From positions 558,001 through 622,000 of the forward strand of contig JAMXHR010000002.1 of NCBI GenBank assembly GCA_023955635.1: a stretch of DNA of 64,000 nucleotides, in the 5' to 3' direction. Shown here one piece after another: positions 36,088 to 46,111 of the stretch (the stretch's first letter is position 1; every line of letters begins with the position of its first letter). This stretch comes from Methanosarcina sp. ERenArc_MAG2. GTDB taxonomy: Archaea > Halobacteriota > Methanosarcinia > Methanosarcinales > Methanosarcinaceae. A model generated the notes under the pieces. It saw nothing but the letters and a program-made list of their open reading frames with translations. It was not told the origin of the DNA and searched no databases. The translations under genes and the position numbers were made by a program.

Positions 36088-37373
36088 TTATCCATATTGG
36101 AATCTTGCCCTCATTAAAGGTGAGAATCCTCTCCATTTTCCAGTACTGAAACACCGTTTGTTGAAATAAGTAAACAAATTATAACAGAAATTAGTTAGCC
36201 CACTATCAGTTTTGAATGATCTTGCTTTGTCTACAATATCACCTATCAAAGAAAATATCTGTTCCATTGTGTTATCTGTCTCAGGTGTAAAACCCTTTTT
36301 CAAGAAACTTACATTTTTCGTGAAAATCTCTTTTGCATAAGAAATTGCTTTATGAGACGCTTTTGAAAGTTCCAGGTTAGAATCCAATTCTCGGATCTTT
36401 TGAAAACATACAACAGCACTGATAACCGTATCAGAGCGTATTAATTGACATATCTCATTGTACACAAGCTCATCATTACCTGGAATATTGTGATAGAATT
36501 GAATTCGTCACTGTATCTCTTACTAACGTTTTTTAATTGATGAAACACACAAAAGGAGTGAACCACTTCAGGGAAGACACTTTTTACAGCTCCAATGATT
36601 GCTTTATCTTCGTCAGAAACGATCTTTTGTATTTTGCCTTCAGGAAATCGGTTTTTTATTCGTATGAAAAGAGGCATCAGAGCTTCAATTGTTGGTAATC
36701 TGTCAGTTATCTCAAAATCCAAAACGACCTTTTCTTTTGTGGCAATAACGTAAACAGATTTATATCGCATCTTTTTCCATTCTTTTTCTGAAATTTCTCT
36801 TCCCAACAGAGCTTCAAACTTTGTTTTCCACCCTTTCTTGATCCAATCTCCATCAACATACAATGTTCTGTCAAAAGCAATATTTTGATCTAAAAGTTCT
36901 TGCTTTGAAAGCTCTGCTTGTTGTTGCTCATATAACCATAATGAAGTGGCACAAGGAGCTCTTCCACAGAAATCAGTTAGTCCTTCTGTATATGTTTCTC
37001 CAATTTTTCGAGAATTGTTTAGACTGCATCGCCCATCGTATCTAACAGACATTTGTTTTTCATAGAACTCATAACTGTAATTTGCAGAACCAGGAACACC
37101 AATAATCTGATCATGGAAATGTTTCTTACAAGAAAAACAAGTCCAGTATGTAACATCGCGAGCTATAGTACCGTGACTTGATAAAATAAAACGAGTGTAG
37201 TGAGAGTTTACATGTAATTTATTTCCACAATCATCACAATGAGTAGGAGAAGATACAAAGAACATAGGGTAGTATCGATTTTCAACCAAAACCTTTGGTA
37301 AAGGAATTATTATTTTTCCGTCAACAACCGTTTTTGCCATTGATTTGTCTATTGCGAGGTTCCCTTTTCCCAT
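36088..37373 (-). CDS. DDE/MULE-like transposase, one frameshift
   Basis: About 428 residues after repair. An N-terminal zinc-finger region has CDDCGNKLHVNSHYTRF and CFSCKKHFHDQ. The core has LYVDGDWIKKGWKTKF (first acidic residue), KIQKIVSDEDKAIIGAVKSV (second) and SFCVFHQLKNVSKRYSDEF, characteristic of MULE/IS256-like DDE transposases. The frame breaks near 36465 (IPGNDELVYNEICQLI in the next frame), so the end lies at 36088. It may be inactive or a sequencing artefact. I could not define terminal inverted repeats. Confidence 0.7.
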
Positions 37374-37870
37374 TCACAACTATATTATATCAATATAATT
37401 AAAATATTATTGTTTTGTATGATATGAGAGAAAGTCTGAAGACCAGAAAATAATAAAAAGTCTCTGAATATATAAGCCGGATAACTTGTTAAAATTCCTA
37501 CTCTAAGTTTTGAACTCGAAAGGTATGTTTCTCTGAACTTGGTTGTTCCATATGACATAGGAATACAGAACATATGACAGATTACCGGAATATCAAATGC
37601 AAAAAATGTAAGAAACACATAGTCGGGATTCTCTGTGCCTGTTGATGTTGGTTTTTAGCTTAAAAATAAGAATATGAAAAAAATAAACAACTGCATTTCC
37701 TGGGGAATCTTACTATCCTATCAGCAGTTCCAGTCATAGAAACAGACATAGAAATTGATTAATCCGGTTTCCCATATCCTGAGAAGAAAAAATCAAAATC
37801 ATAATGCTGAAGTCTTTTTTGAGAATTTAAAAAAACAAATTTAAAAGAAAGAAAAAATATAGGTAAAATC
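37374..37870. other. Intergenic region
   Basis: About 500 bases, no supported gene. AT-rich; GAGATAAAAA-type stretches occur before the flavoprotein gene. Confidence 0.35.
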
Positions 37871-38539
37871 ATGAAAATGATAGCGATAAATGGAAGTCCT
37901 CGAAAGAAATGGAATACAGCCACCCTGCTGGAAAAAGCTCTTGAAGGTGCAGCTTCAGAGGGCGCAGAAACCGAACTAATCAACCTCTATGATCTCGATT
38001 TTAAAGGATGCAAGAGTTGTTTCTCCTGTAAAGAAAAAGGTGGAAAAAGCTTTGCCAGATGCTCTATAAAAGATGAATTAACCCCTGTGCTGGAAAGATT
38101 GGAGGATGCCGATGCCGTAATACTTGGATCGCCAATTTACCTTGGAAATTCCACGGGAGAAATGCGATCCTTTATGGAGCGCTATATATTCCCGTATATA
38201 ACCTACTCTATTGACATACAGACATATTATCCCAAAAATATCCCTGTCGGTTACATTTATACAATGAACATCACAGAGGATCTGTTTGAGGCGTTTGGTC
38301 TTCGTAAGGTTATTGAATTAAATGAAAACTTTGCAAAGAGAATCTTTGGGTATTCCGAATCGTTGTACAGTACCAATACATATCAGTTTGATGATTATTC
38401 AAAGTATGTTGCTGATAAGTATGACCCCGTAGAGAAGGCAAAAAGGCGAAAAGAAGTGTTCCCGCAGGACTGTCAAAAAGCCTTTGATATGGGAGCCAGA
38501 TTCGTTAAGCGGCAAAAAGATCTGGAGGCAAATAAGTAA
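37871..38539 (+). CDS. Iron-sulfur flavoprotein / NADPH-dependent FMN reductase family
   Basis: A 222-residue flavodoxin-fold redox protein. The FMN phosphate loop is INGSPRKKWNTATLLEKAL (residues 5-23), the cysteine motif CKSCFSCKEKGGKSFARC (about 49-66) can carry a 4Fe-4S cluster as in Methanosarcina Isf, and the FMN ring motif is LGSPIYLGNSTGEMRSFMER. Isf-type proteins receive electrons from ferredoxin and act in oxygen or peroxide detoxification. AGGT precedes the ATG. The downstream DUF1232 gene begins three bases after the stop, so they may be an operon. Confidence 0.85.
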   Translation: MKMIAINGSPRKKWNTATLLEKALEGAASEGAETELINLYDLDFKGCKSCFSCKEKGGKSFARCSIKDELTPVLERLEDADAVILGSPIYLGNSTGEMRSFMERYIFPYITYSIDIQTYYPKNIPVGYIYTMNITEDLFEAFGLRKVIELNENFAKRIFGYSESLYSTNTYQFDDYSKYVADKYDPVEKAKRRKEVFPQDCQKAFDMGARFVKRQKDLEANK

Positions 38540-38610
38540 GAGTGCACACCTTCGGACTCATCGCTTGCAGTCCTTCCAGTTCCTTTCTATCAGATCCTAT
38601 GAGAGCTAAG

Positions 38611-39000
38611 ATGTTCATTGAGGATAAAGGGATAATTATTAATACAGAATATACTTATCGCGTTACGGATATGATAAAACTAAAAGAAACACTGGATAAT
38701 GCAAAAAAATACATAAAAGAAATAATGGATAATGCGAAAAAATACACACAGCTATGTAAACTTTTGTATGCGGACACACGAACTCCCAAAATTGCAAAAA
38801 TATTATTATGGATTGCCATAATCTATGCATTATCACCAATCGATTTGATACCTGACTTCATACCTGTGATTGGGTATCTCGATGATATAATAATCCTTCC
38901 TGCTCTTTTGTATCTTGCAATCAAATCGATGCCCAAAGAAGTATATACGGAAAATTATAACCAAATTTTCAAGAAAAACGAAGCTAATTTACTTCTTTAA
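38611..39000 (+). CDS. DUF1232 (YkvA-like) membrane protein
   Basis: The DUF1232 core is DTRTPKIAKILLWIAIIYAL and then SPIDLIPDFIPVIGYLDDII, the highly conserved YALSPIDLIPDxIPxxGxxDD motif with two membrane helices. The 5' end is uncertain: a GTG at 38542 gives 152 residues, but the first 23 look non-coding; I favour ATG 38611 (or 38671). Function of the family is unknown; it is a small membrane protein. Confidence 0.75.
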   Translation: MFIEDKGIIINTEYTYRVTDMIKLKETLDNAKKYIKEIMDNAKKYTQLCKLLYADTRTPKIAKILLWIAIIYALSPIDLIPDFIPVIGYLDDIIILPALLYLAIKSMPKEVYTENYNQIFKKNEANLLL

Positions 39001-39668
39001 ATATGATCAAAGCCGAAAAAATAAATGAATGGTCACACATTGGGTTATACTCGCATGAGAACTTCAATCAAAATTCTTAACTTGCGGTTTTTTTCTTTTA
39101 GTGACTTCAATCATGCACAGTTATGGCAAAACCTGTGAATTTTTCATTAAATCTGATTTTGCAGGATTTGTTAATATAAGAACGTTTTAAGATAGAAGGT
39201 TCGTATTTTAAGGGAAAATCACTTATTTTTCGTATCCTCTTCAAATTCAAGGGAGAATTTTCCAACCTATAAAAAACGCAACAATTTTTTTATACATTTG
39301 TAAAGTTAAATGCATTGATTGAGGCTGTTTTTGAGACTTGATTAAATTCGTATTTTCAGCAAATATGTGAAATTTACTTTTACCCATACAATTTGAAGAG
39401 GATACAAAAATTAAAATAATTTGTCTGTCCTTGGAAAAAATTATAGCATTAAATAGAGTAGAAGTGAAGCAAAAATAGGGAAATAAATTTTAAAAATCGG
39501 TTACTATTCTTTTTTTGGCTTTTCTAGATCAAATTATAGGATCTAATATAATCAGTATCTCCAGAATACTATCTAAATAATGTTAGTCCAATGAGATAAT
39601 TATTTATAATCAGTATATGTAGTTTATATCAAAGTAAAATTAAAAGAAGTTTATAGTGGGGGAAAAAT
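39001..39668. other. Intergenic region with an inverted-repeat element
   Basis: About 670 AT-rich bases. The only marked structure is the 174-bp element listed next. Confidence 0.4.
39232..39405. repeat. Non-coding element with 16-bp terminal inverted repeats
   Basis: GTATCCTCTTCAAATT (39232-39247) and AATTTGAAGAGGATAC (39390-39405) are perfect inverted repeats bounding 174 bp without an ORF, flanked by A/T runs. This is the shape of a MITE. Confidence 0.6.
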
Positions 39669-40076
39669 ATGAGAATTCGAGTAGTTAGTTCAAGGGAAGA
39701 AATCTTTACATTAAATCCTAATGAGCGTATTGTTCACCTGGCTTTCAGACCCTCAAACAAGGACATTTTTGGATTGGTTGAAACCTGCCCGAAAATTGAG
39801 GTAATTCAGTTACCGAAGTCTTACATGGCTACGGTCTCAAAATCCATAGAAATGTTCCTTGAAATGCAGAGAATCCAGCTTATTGAAGGAGATGTTTGGG
39901 GTCACAGGAAGGACATTAACGAATATTACACCATTCCATCTTCAGTGACTGAGAAAATAAAAGAAATGAAAATCGAAGGTAAATCCGCTGAGGATATTGA
40001 AGCAAAGGTTTCAAGGGAAAGCAAGCTTAACCCCGGAATGGTTGCTTACATCATGAGCAAAGAAGCTCCTGCCTGA
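39669..40076 (+). CDS. DUF1699 family protein
   Basis: A 135-residue cytosolic protein beginning MRIRVVSSREEIFTLNPNER, with QLPKSYMATVSKSIEMFLEM and LIEGDVWGHRKDINEYY, conserved in the DUF1699 family that is common in Methanosarcina. No catalytic motif is known. The C-terminal SAEDIEAKVSRESKLNPGMV resembles a small helical DNA- or protein-binding unit. GGGGGAAAA precedes the ATG. Confidence 0.7.
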   Translation: MRIRVVSSREEIFTLNPNERIVHLAFRPSNKDIFGLVETCPKIEVIQLPKSYMATVSKSIEMFLEMQRIQLIEGDVWGHRKDINEYYTIPSSVTEKIKEMKIEGKSAEDIEAKVSRESKLNPGMVAYIMSKEAPA

Positions 40077-40191
40077 ATTCATGCAGGATAAAATATATCA
40101 TCAGTAGGCAGACACTTTACTGGAGATTGAAACGTACAGAAATGGGTTGCATCTTTCGTGATCTAATCTCCAGTTTAATTATTCTATTTAA

Positions 40192-40475
40192 GGTTCCGTT
40201 GCAAAAAATTCAAAAAATATGTAAATCTATCTTGACTTTGTCAGATTAGACAGTTACTCCAATCGCTGTTATCAATTTCACTACGAACAATATCTTTGGC
40301 ATATGAGATCTAATGATGACGCTTTATCTTGTAATGTGACATAATCAAGTTACATTTAATAGGATAATTTCTCCTTCATAATGCTTTCATTTAAAGGAAT
40401 TAGATAGCATATTACTATCTTTGGTTTTCTTTTTATTCTATAGTATCATTAAAAAATATTTTTTGCAACGGAACC
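40192..40475. mobile_element. MITE-like element with IS6-type ends
   Basis: GGTTCCGTTGCAAAAAAT at 40192 is repeated inverted (ATTTTTTGCAACGGAACC) at 40458-40475; 284 bp, no ORF. The termini resemble those of IS6-family elements (GGTTCTGTTGCAAA). No clear target duplication seen. Confidence 0.7.
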
Positions 40476-40550
40476 AATATTCCAAGTATGGAAAAATTAT
40501 GTCCGTTGCTTCAGGATATATTTAAATTATAACAATGAAATTATACCAAT

Positions 40551-40847
40551 ATGGGAAATGCTTCAGAGCATAAAGAGTTGTTTGAAAAAATTACTTCATT
40601 CCTTAAAAAAGAAGGAGCAACTACGATATCGGTTTTTGGCTCTTATGCAAGAGGAGAAGAAAAAGCGGAGAGTGACATAGATATTCTTGTAGAATTCTCC
40701 AATACAAAAAGTCTACTTACCTTGGTCAGAATCGAAAGAGAGCTGTCAGACTTTCTTGGAGTAAAGGTCGATTTACTCACTGAAGCCTCAATTAGCCCTT
40801 ATCTTATTGATGGAATTAAAAACGAGGCGAAAGTGATCTCAGCATGA
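40551..40847 (+). CDS. mntA: MntA-like nucleotidyltransferase antitoxin
   Basis: A 98-residue minimal nucleotidyltransferase. The active site GSYARGEEKAESDIDILVEF (about 30-49) has the G-S and D-x-D of the pol-beta-like fold. In MntA/HepT pairs this enzyme adds AMP to the HepT toxin and neutralises it. The TGA overlaps the following ATG (ATGA). Confidence 0.88.
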   Translation: MGNASEHKELFEKITSFLKKEGATTISVFGSYARGEEKAESDIDILVEFSNTKSLLTLVRIERELSDFLGVKVDLLTEASISPYLIDGIKNEAKVISA

Positions 40848-41194
40848 GAAAGAATGACTTGATTTACCTCAATCACATTCTCAATTCAATCGAAAGAATT
40901 GAAGAATATACTGGAAATATAGAAAAAAGCAATTTTCTGTCTAATAACCTGGTTCAAGATGGAACGATCAGACAAATTGAGATCATGGGGGAAGCTACTA
41001 AGAATTTATCAAAAGATTTTAGGGAAAAATATCCTAAGGTTCCTTGGAGCGATATCGCAGGTATGAGAGACAGATTAATTCACCACTATTTTGGAGTTGA
41101 CCTTCAGGCCGTCTGGAGCACTGTAAAAGTCGATATCCCAGATTTGAAAGATGACATTTTGGCTATACTCGATGTTTTTGAATTTGAAAATTAA
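40844..41194 (+). CDS. hepT: HepT-like ribonuclease toxin (DUF86)
   Basis: A 116-residue helical HEPN-domain protein. The R-x4-6-H active site is RDRLIHHYFGVD (about 85-96), and the preceding IRQIEIMGEATKNLS is conserved in HepT. It is predicted to be an RNase (or tRNA-directed) toxin controlled by the adjacent MntA. Translational overlap supports a TA operon. MntA/HepT pairs are common in archaea. Confidence 0.88.
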   Translation: MRKNDLIYLNHILNSIERIEEYTGNIEKSNFLSNNLVQDGTIRQIEIMGEATKNLSKDFREKYPKVPWSDIAGMRDRLIHHYFGVDLQAVWSTVKVDIPDLKDDILAILDVFEFEN

Positions 41195-41230
41195 ACTATT
41201 TTTACAAGTTCTATTTTTTATATGTTCATT

Positions 41231-41262
41231 AATGCATAGGTTTGTTGTAAAACCTATGCATT
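41231..41262. terminator. Perfect 13-bp hairpin after hepT
   Basis: AATGCATAGGTTT and AAACCTATGCATT around GTTGTA, followed by TTCC. It is 36 bases after the hepT stop. Similar CCTATGCA hairpin pieces recur near 16572. Confidence 0.55.
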
Positions 41263-41772
41263 TTCCTAGTTTTAGCCTCAATCCTACATTCGGCAGGTTA
41301 ACAATTAATTTTCAATATTTTTACTGATGGCGATTTAGAAATGATGCTCCATAATTGTGTGCAGTTGTTAGGTTTACATATGACCAATTATTAATTTCCC
41401 ATACAAAACTTCAATGAAAAAATGATTCAGTACTTATATATGTGGTGGGAGTTGAGCCACACGTTAACCAACTTTAAACCCAATATATAGTTAGCTAATA
41501 TTCAAAAACGGTATCGGAAAAAATATTCTAATTTTTAATGTCGACCTGCCGAAAGCAGGCTCAATTTTAGATCAAAATCTGGGTGAAAACGGCAAAAATA
41601 CAGAGGTTTTATTCAAATGTATGTACCTATTCAAATGTATGTACCATACAGAATAATTACCAGAATCTCCACCAGGGCTTTTTAGATCCAGAGGCTTCAA
41701 ATGCTTGTTTTATTATATTTATCAAGTGATACAGTACTTGATTTATTATAGTTGTTTATCATATATTGTGTT
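41263..41772. other. Intergenic region
   Basis: AT-rich. It contains a tandem pair TATTCAAATGTATGTACC at about 41613-41649. No supported gene. Confidence 0.4.
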
Positions 41773-42135
41773 ATGGGGAAGGATAGAGAAACAATTTTGT
41801 TTAAGGTATCAATAGACATGAACGAAGAAACACCAAACGAAATTGATTTAAGAATGTCTAATTTAAAAGAAATTTCTTCTAAATCAAATGGTAAAACGTT
41901 TTTAACACTGCGTGATTCAAATGCTATTGAATACAACAGTAATAGAAAGGGGTTCATGATACGCAGGTTAGGACGAATTGTATCAATTTCAAATGATGAT
42001 ATGAATTCTCTTATCAAAATGACAGACGATGACATGGGATCTTATATTACGAAAAGATTCCAAGGAGAGGAAAGAAAACAGGACATTTTAAAAGAATTCG
42101 TAAAAATAGTAATTGATGGAAAGGTGACACCATAA
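41773..42135 (+). CDS. Hypothetical 120-residue protein
   Basis: Starts MGKDRETILFKVSIDMNEET from the ATG at 41773 (a TTG at 41752 is in frame but unlikely). Mixed alpha/beta sequence with two charged motifs (NRKGFMIRRLGRIVSISND, ITKRFQGEERKQDILKEF). No family recognised. It sits in a repeat-rich stretch. Confidence 0.4.
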   Translation: MGKDRETILFKVSIDMNEETPNEIDLRMSNLKEISSKSNGKTFLTLRDSNAIEYNSNRKGFMIRRLGRIVSISNDDMNSLIKMTDDDMGSYITKRFQGEERKQDILKEFVKIVIDGKVTP

Positions 42136-42461
42136 ATTGTATTGATATTGTTAACCAGAGAGGATACGAATCAACCGTATATTGATTCTCATCAATTGAT
42201 TTTTTTCTTTTTTTGTATCGTTTTCCAATCGTATAAGCCCTCTGATCATGTGTAATGTTTCTTTTCGACAACTGATTTCAATCATCCATATAATGACATC
42301 AGAACGAGAATTAAAATCTTTTTTCTTTTGTTGTAAATTCAACTCTCAATTTTCGGAATATTTCCCTGATTTTCGAGGTTTATATGTAATACACGGATAG
42401 TATGTAATTATAAACACAAAAATAACGCTCAAGTCGAATAAAATTTAAATTCGTAGTTTTT
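42136..42461. other. Intergenic region
   Basis: No gene that I can support; overlapping minus-strand ORFs here have no conserved features. Confidence 0.35.
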
Positions 42462-42469
42462 TATCCCAC

Positions 42470-42594
42470 ATTCCGCAGTATTTTTTTGAAAATCAATATT
42501 TTTCCTGATAGCGTTTTTTGGAACAGATGCAAATAATGTGGATTTTTAATGGCATTTGGTGAAAATTGAATGATATCGTTTTTGGTCTCTAAAT
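42470..42594. repeat. Repeat A, copy 2
   Basis: Matches 16905-17034 with a few one-base differences (for example T8 against T6 runs). Here it is directly adjacent to repeat B. Confidence 0.8.
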
Positions 42595-42595
42595 T

Positions 42596-42900
42596 TTCGG
42601 TACGCTTTCAGTTGAATCATCTTGGGGATGAGAAATTACCCCATCCCCGCATTCTTGTAATAACGCGAATAATTTCAAAGATAAAAAAGAGGAGTTTCAG
42701 GCGTAGGGATCCCGCAGCGCCTTGTTGACGCCGAAGGTCCTGCGCTCCTCTACCGTCTTCCGGTTCTTGTCTATCTTCTCCTTCGCGAGCTTCGTGACGA
42801 GCTCTAGACCTGGCTTGACCTCTTCGATGGGCTTCGTCTCGAACAGGCCTGCATCGACATCCCTCGATCTGCAGGATCGGCACAGGCATGAAAGCTGCAA
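42596..42900 (-). pseudogene. Repeat B, copy 2: 3' tail of an unidentified gene
   Basis: The minus strand carries 50-60 codons of a GC-rich gene, DVDAGLFETKPIEEVKPGLE and then LVTKLAKEKIDKNRKTVEER, ending FGVNKALRDPYA and TGA at 42697-42699, then 100 bases of flank shared with 18366-18513. The 5' part is missing; another frame with VPILQIEG suggests a one-base shift near 42861. GC-rich codon use is unlike the surrounding DNA. I cannot identify the parent protein; it looks like a metabolic enzyme tail. Confidence 0.5.
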
Positions 42901-42952
42901 GGAAAAAATCTCTTATTAAAAAATGATCTTGGCACTTTTATGAGAAGAAAGG

Positions 42953-43167
42953 AAATCAAAGTTGCGCTGGCGCACCCCGCTGCAAGCAACGGGGTATGTT
43001 CGCGCCACCGCTCGAAATTCCGTTAAAGGAAATAATAACCCTAAACAGTTTAGTTTGAGCAGAAGTAAACAACCGAAAAATGGAATTGATAAATTATATA
43101 ATCATCAACGGTTACCGGGGAAGTTTCCATCCCCGCAGCAAGCTAGCGGGGTATTCGACTGAAATAA
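42953..43167 (+). mobile_element. IS605-like end / PATE-type repeat, copy 2
   Basis: 215 bp, matching 6477-6690, with hairpins CCCCGCTGCAAGCAACGGGG and CCCCGCAGCAAGCTAGCGGG. It has no adjacent transposase and so is a solo, non-autonomous copy. It ends three bases before the lon stop codon (43170). Confidence 0.65.
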
Positions 43168-43169
43168 AT

Positions 43170-45570
43170 TCAAACATTCTGCGTAGCTGCAAATCCATTT
43201 CCTGTATACGACACTATCGGCCTGGGAAGGTCAATATCCAGTGCCTCTTTTAAGACCTCCTCAATGGTCTCTACGGGTATGAATTTAAGTTCGCTTCTGA
43301 CATCATCAGGCACATCCTCCAGATCTCTTTCGTTTTCTTTCGGTAGAATTACCTTTTTTATACCAGCTCTGTGTGCTGCCAGAATTTTCTCTTTTATGCC
43401 ACCCACAGGCAATACTGCACCACTTAATGTTATTTCACCTGTCATGGCAAGTTTTGGATCAACCGCTTTGCCCATAATCAGGGATGTCAGAGCAGTAAAG
43501 AGTGTTACGCCCGCTGAGGGTCCGTCCTTAGGTGTTGCACCCGAAGGCACGTGGATATGAATGTCGCTTGAAGTAAAGTCAAAGCTGTTTGCAGTGTTTG
43601 CAAGCCTTGACCTGACAAGGCTCAAAGAGATCTTAGCAGACTCCTTCATCACATCCCCTAGCTGGCCTGTAAGCGTAAGCTTTCCGTTGCCTGGCATAAA
43701 GGTACCTTCGATGAAGAGAATATCTCCTCCTACAGGTGTCCATGCAAGTCCTGTGACCACGCCAGGCACATTCTCTTTTCTGGCTTCTTCCTGCCGGATC
43801 ACCTCTTTTCCAAGGATCTCTTTAAGCATATCCGCCTTGACCACATAAGGAAAGTCAACCTTCCCTGACACGATCTTTTCGGAAACAAACCTCGCAGTCT
43901 TTGCAAGCTGTTTTTTAAGCTGCCTGACTCCTGCTTCGCGGGTATATTTTTCGATGATTACCTTTAGGGCTTCATCTTCAATTTTGAGTTTATCCGCATC
44001 GAGGCCGTGTTCTTCCAGGGTACTGGGGAGTAGGTGGTCTCTTGCAATTGCAAACTTCTCGTTCTTTGTGTAGCCCGAGATCTCAATCATTTCCATTCTG
44101 TCAAGAAGTGGCCAGGGGATATTTGCCACGGAGTTGGCAGTGGCTATGAACAATACTTCAGACAGGTCATACGGGACTTCCAGGTAGTGGTCTGAGAATG
44201 TGCCGTTCTGTTCGGGGTCAAGGACTTCCAGAAGGGCACTTGCCGGGTCTCCTGCGTAGGAGGATGAAAGTTTATCGACTTCATCGAGGATAAATACCGG
44301 ATTTTTCGTGCCTGCTTTTTTCATTCCCTGAATAATTCTTCCGGGCAGAGCGCCTACGTATGTCCGTCGGTGCCCCCGAATTTCGGCTTCGTCTTTGACA
44401 CCCCCAAAGCTGACCCGGACGTATTTTCTGCCAAGAGCATCTGCAATACTTTTTCCGAGGCTCGTTTTGCCGGTACCTGGAGGACCTGTTAAGAGCAGAA
44501 TTGAGCCCTGCTTCTCCTGTTTTAATTTCATTACCGCCAGATGCTGGATTATTCTCTCCTTGACTTTTTCGAGTCCATTGTGATTGCTCTCAAGCACACG
44601 ACGGGCTTCAGCAATATCGATGCTCTTTTTCTCTTCTGTTACCCAGGGAAGGTCCAGCAGGAGGTCCAGATAATTTCTGATAACGTGGCCTTCTGGATTA
44701 TGGGGGCCTCCGGCTTCGAGTTTCTTTAACTCTGACAATGCCTTCTTTTTACCTCATCAGGCATCTTCAAATTCTCTATTTTCTCCCTGTATCCGGCATC
44801 ACCTGAAGAGGAATCATCACCTTCATTGAGTTCTTCCTGAATTACCTTCAGCTGCTCGCGTAGCATCGCCTCTCTATGCGACTTGCTAATCTTATCGGTA
44901 ACTTTTTTTGCCATTTCGATCTGGATGTTGATATTCTCTTTCTGGTTTGTCAGTATATGAAGAAACATAAGATATCGTTCACGAACAGAAACGATCTCCA
45001 GAAGGTTTTGCTTTTCTGCAAGTTTTACAGGTATGTACGGCATGACAAATCCCATTATCTGGTCAATGGAATCCATCTTATCAATTGGCCGGGTAAACTG
45101 TTCAGCCCCTGAAACCGGCTGCTTATCTCATGAATTGTCTTTTTTATATTCGCCATCACTTCTGCCTGAGCATCCTCGTCGAAATCCGACAGATCATAGA
45201 TAGGCTTATATGAGGCATAGAACAGTCCGTCCTTCTGGTACAGAGAAACAGCCTCTACTCTTTCGAGAGCCTTTGCAATGACAAGATATCCGTCATCAGC
45301 AGGCTGTACAAATGTTACCTTAAGCAGATTTCCGGTTTTATATAAATCATCTTCTGATACTTCTGAAGGTTTTGTGCCGCTCTTTACTGTCAGCCCGATA
45401 GCATTCACGAATTCGCCATTTTTCATCTCAGTTAATAGCATTTCTCCGGTGATTTTATCAGCCAGGAATTTTGTCCGGCTTTTCGGGTAAACCACTATGT
45501 CAAAGAGTGGTATTACGATGCTCTCTCTATTATCCTCAGTTTTTTTTGAATACATTGTCAATCGTCCCAT
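43170..45570 (-). CDS. lon: ATP-dependent protease LonA, two frameshifts
   Basis: A cytosolic AAA+ serine protease of about 800 residues after repair. N-terminal domain ([19 protein letters not shown]) at 45570; Walker [14 protein letters not shown], Walker [12 protein letters not shown], and the Ser-Lys dyad in [12 protein letters not shown] (Ser) and [19 protein letters not shown] (Lys). No membrane anchor, so it is the soluble bacterial-type LonA, not the archaeal LonB. Breaks are near 44738 (A5 instead of A6; [10 protein letters not shown] restored) and near 45083 ([13 protein letters not shown]). Both are one-base losses. The gene is downstream of marR on the same strand with a repeat-containing leader. 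Confidence 0.93.
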
Positions 45571-45618
45571 TATTATCTCAAATATTTATTATCTCAAATA
45601 TTTATTATCTCAAATATT
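45571..45618. promoter_or_regulatory. Three 16-bp direct repeats in the lon leader
   Basis: TATTATCTCAAATATT occurs three times in a row (45571-45586, 45587-45602, 45603-45618) directly upstream of the lon start codon. They could be operator iterons or a slippage-prone leader. Confidence 0.5.
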
Positions 45619-45657
45619 TAGTTTAAATTAACCTAACTATTTCGGCGGACAAAAAAA

Positions 45658-46073
45658 TTACCTTATCTTTTCCAGGATTTTGATAAGTGTATCCATCTCT
45701 TTTTCATCCAGTGAATTCGCCATTTTTTCAATAACCTTCAGCAAAGCGTTCTTTTCGGCACGGGCTATCATCTGCCCTTTGTCTGTTAGACGAATGTAAA
45801 AAATTCTGCCATCTTCCGGAGACTTTTCTCTGTAAACACATTCCATTTTAGCAAATTTGTTGACCATCTCAGTGATCGTAGGTTTTGAGTTTCTGGTGAT
45901 TTTAGCAAGCCTGCTAAATGTTACTTCCCCGTGTTCATCAATGGCTTTTAAATATCCGATCTGCTTCAGGGTGATATCCGATAATCCGCATTCAGAAAAA
46001 TCTGACAAGAGCATTCGCTTTTGATATTGATCAGGTTTTCAAAAACTATGAATAAATGCTCTTTTTTCTCCAT
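45658..46073 (-). CDS. MarR-family transcriptional regulator, one frameshift
   Basis: About 138 residues. ATG at 46073 with an AAGGAT site (MEKKEHLFIVFENLINIKSE); the next frame continues MLLSDFSECGLSDITLKQI. The winged helix has EVTFSRLAKITRNSKPTITE (recognition helix) and the wing EDGRIFYIRLTDKGQ, diagnostic of MarR. The break near 46012 is a single base. The gene precedes lon in the same direction, suggesting that it controls lon. A palindromic operator candidate lies upstream. Confidence 0.82.
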
Positions 46074-46096
46074 CGTATCCTTATCCTTCTGGTTAG

Positions 46097-46111
46097 TTAG
46101 GCTTATCCTAA
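46097..46111. promoter_or_regulatory. Palindromic operator candidate at the marR promoter
   Basis: TTAGG-CTTAT-CCTAA is a perfect 5-5-5 palindrome 24-38 bases before the marR start, next to an AT-rich TATATA stretch that would be the TATA box on the minus strand. A half-site AACCTAAC occurs at about 45627, before lon. Autoregulation is inferred. Confidence 0.5.

Noticed and set aside
42151..42342. Minus-strand ORF of 63 codons
   Set aside because: It overlaps another frame of similar quality, has no ribosome-binding site, and shows no conserved motif.
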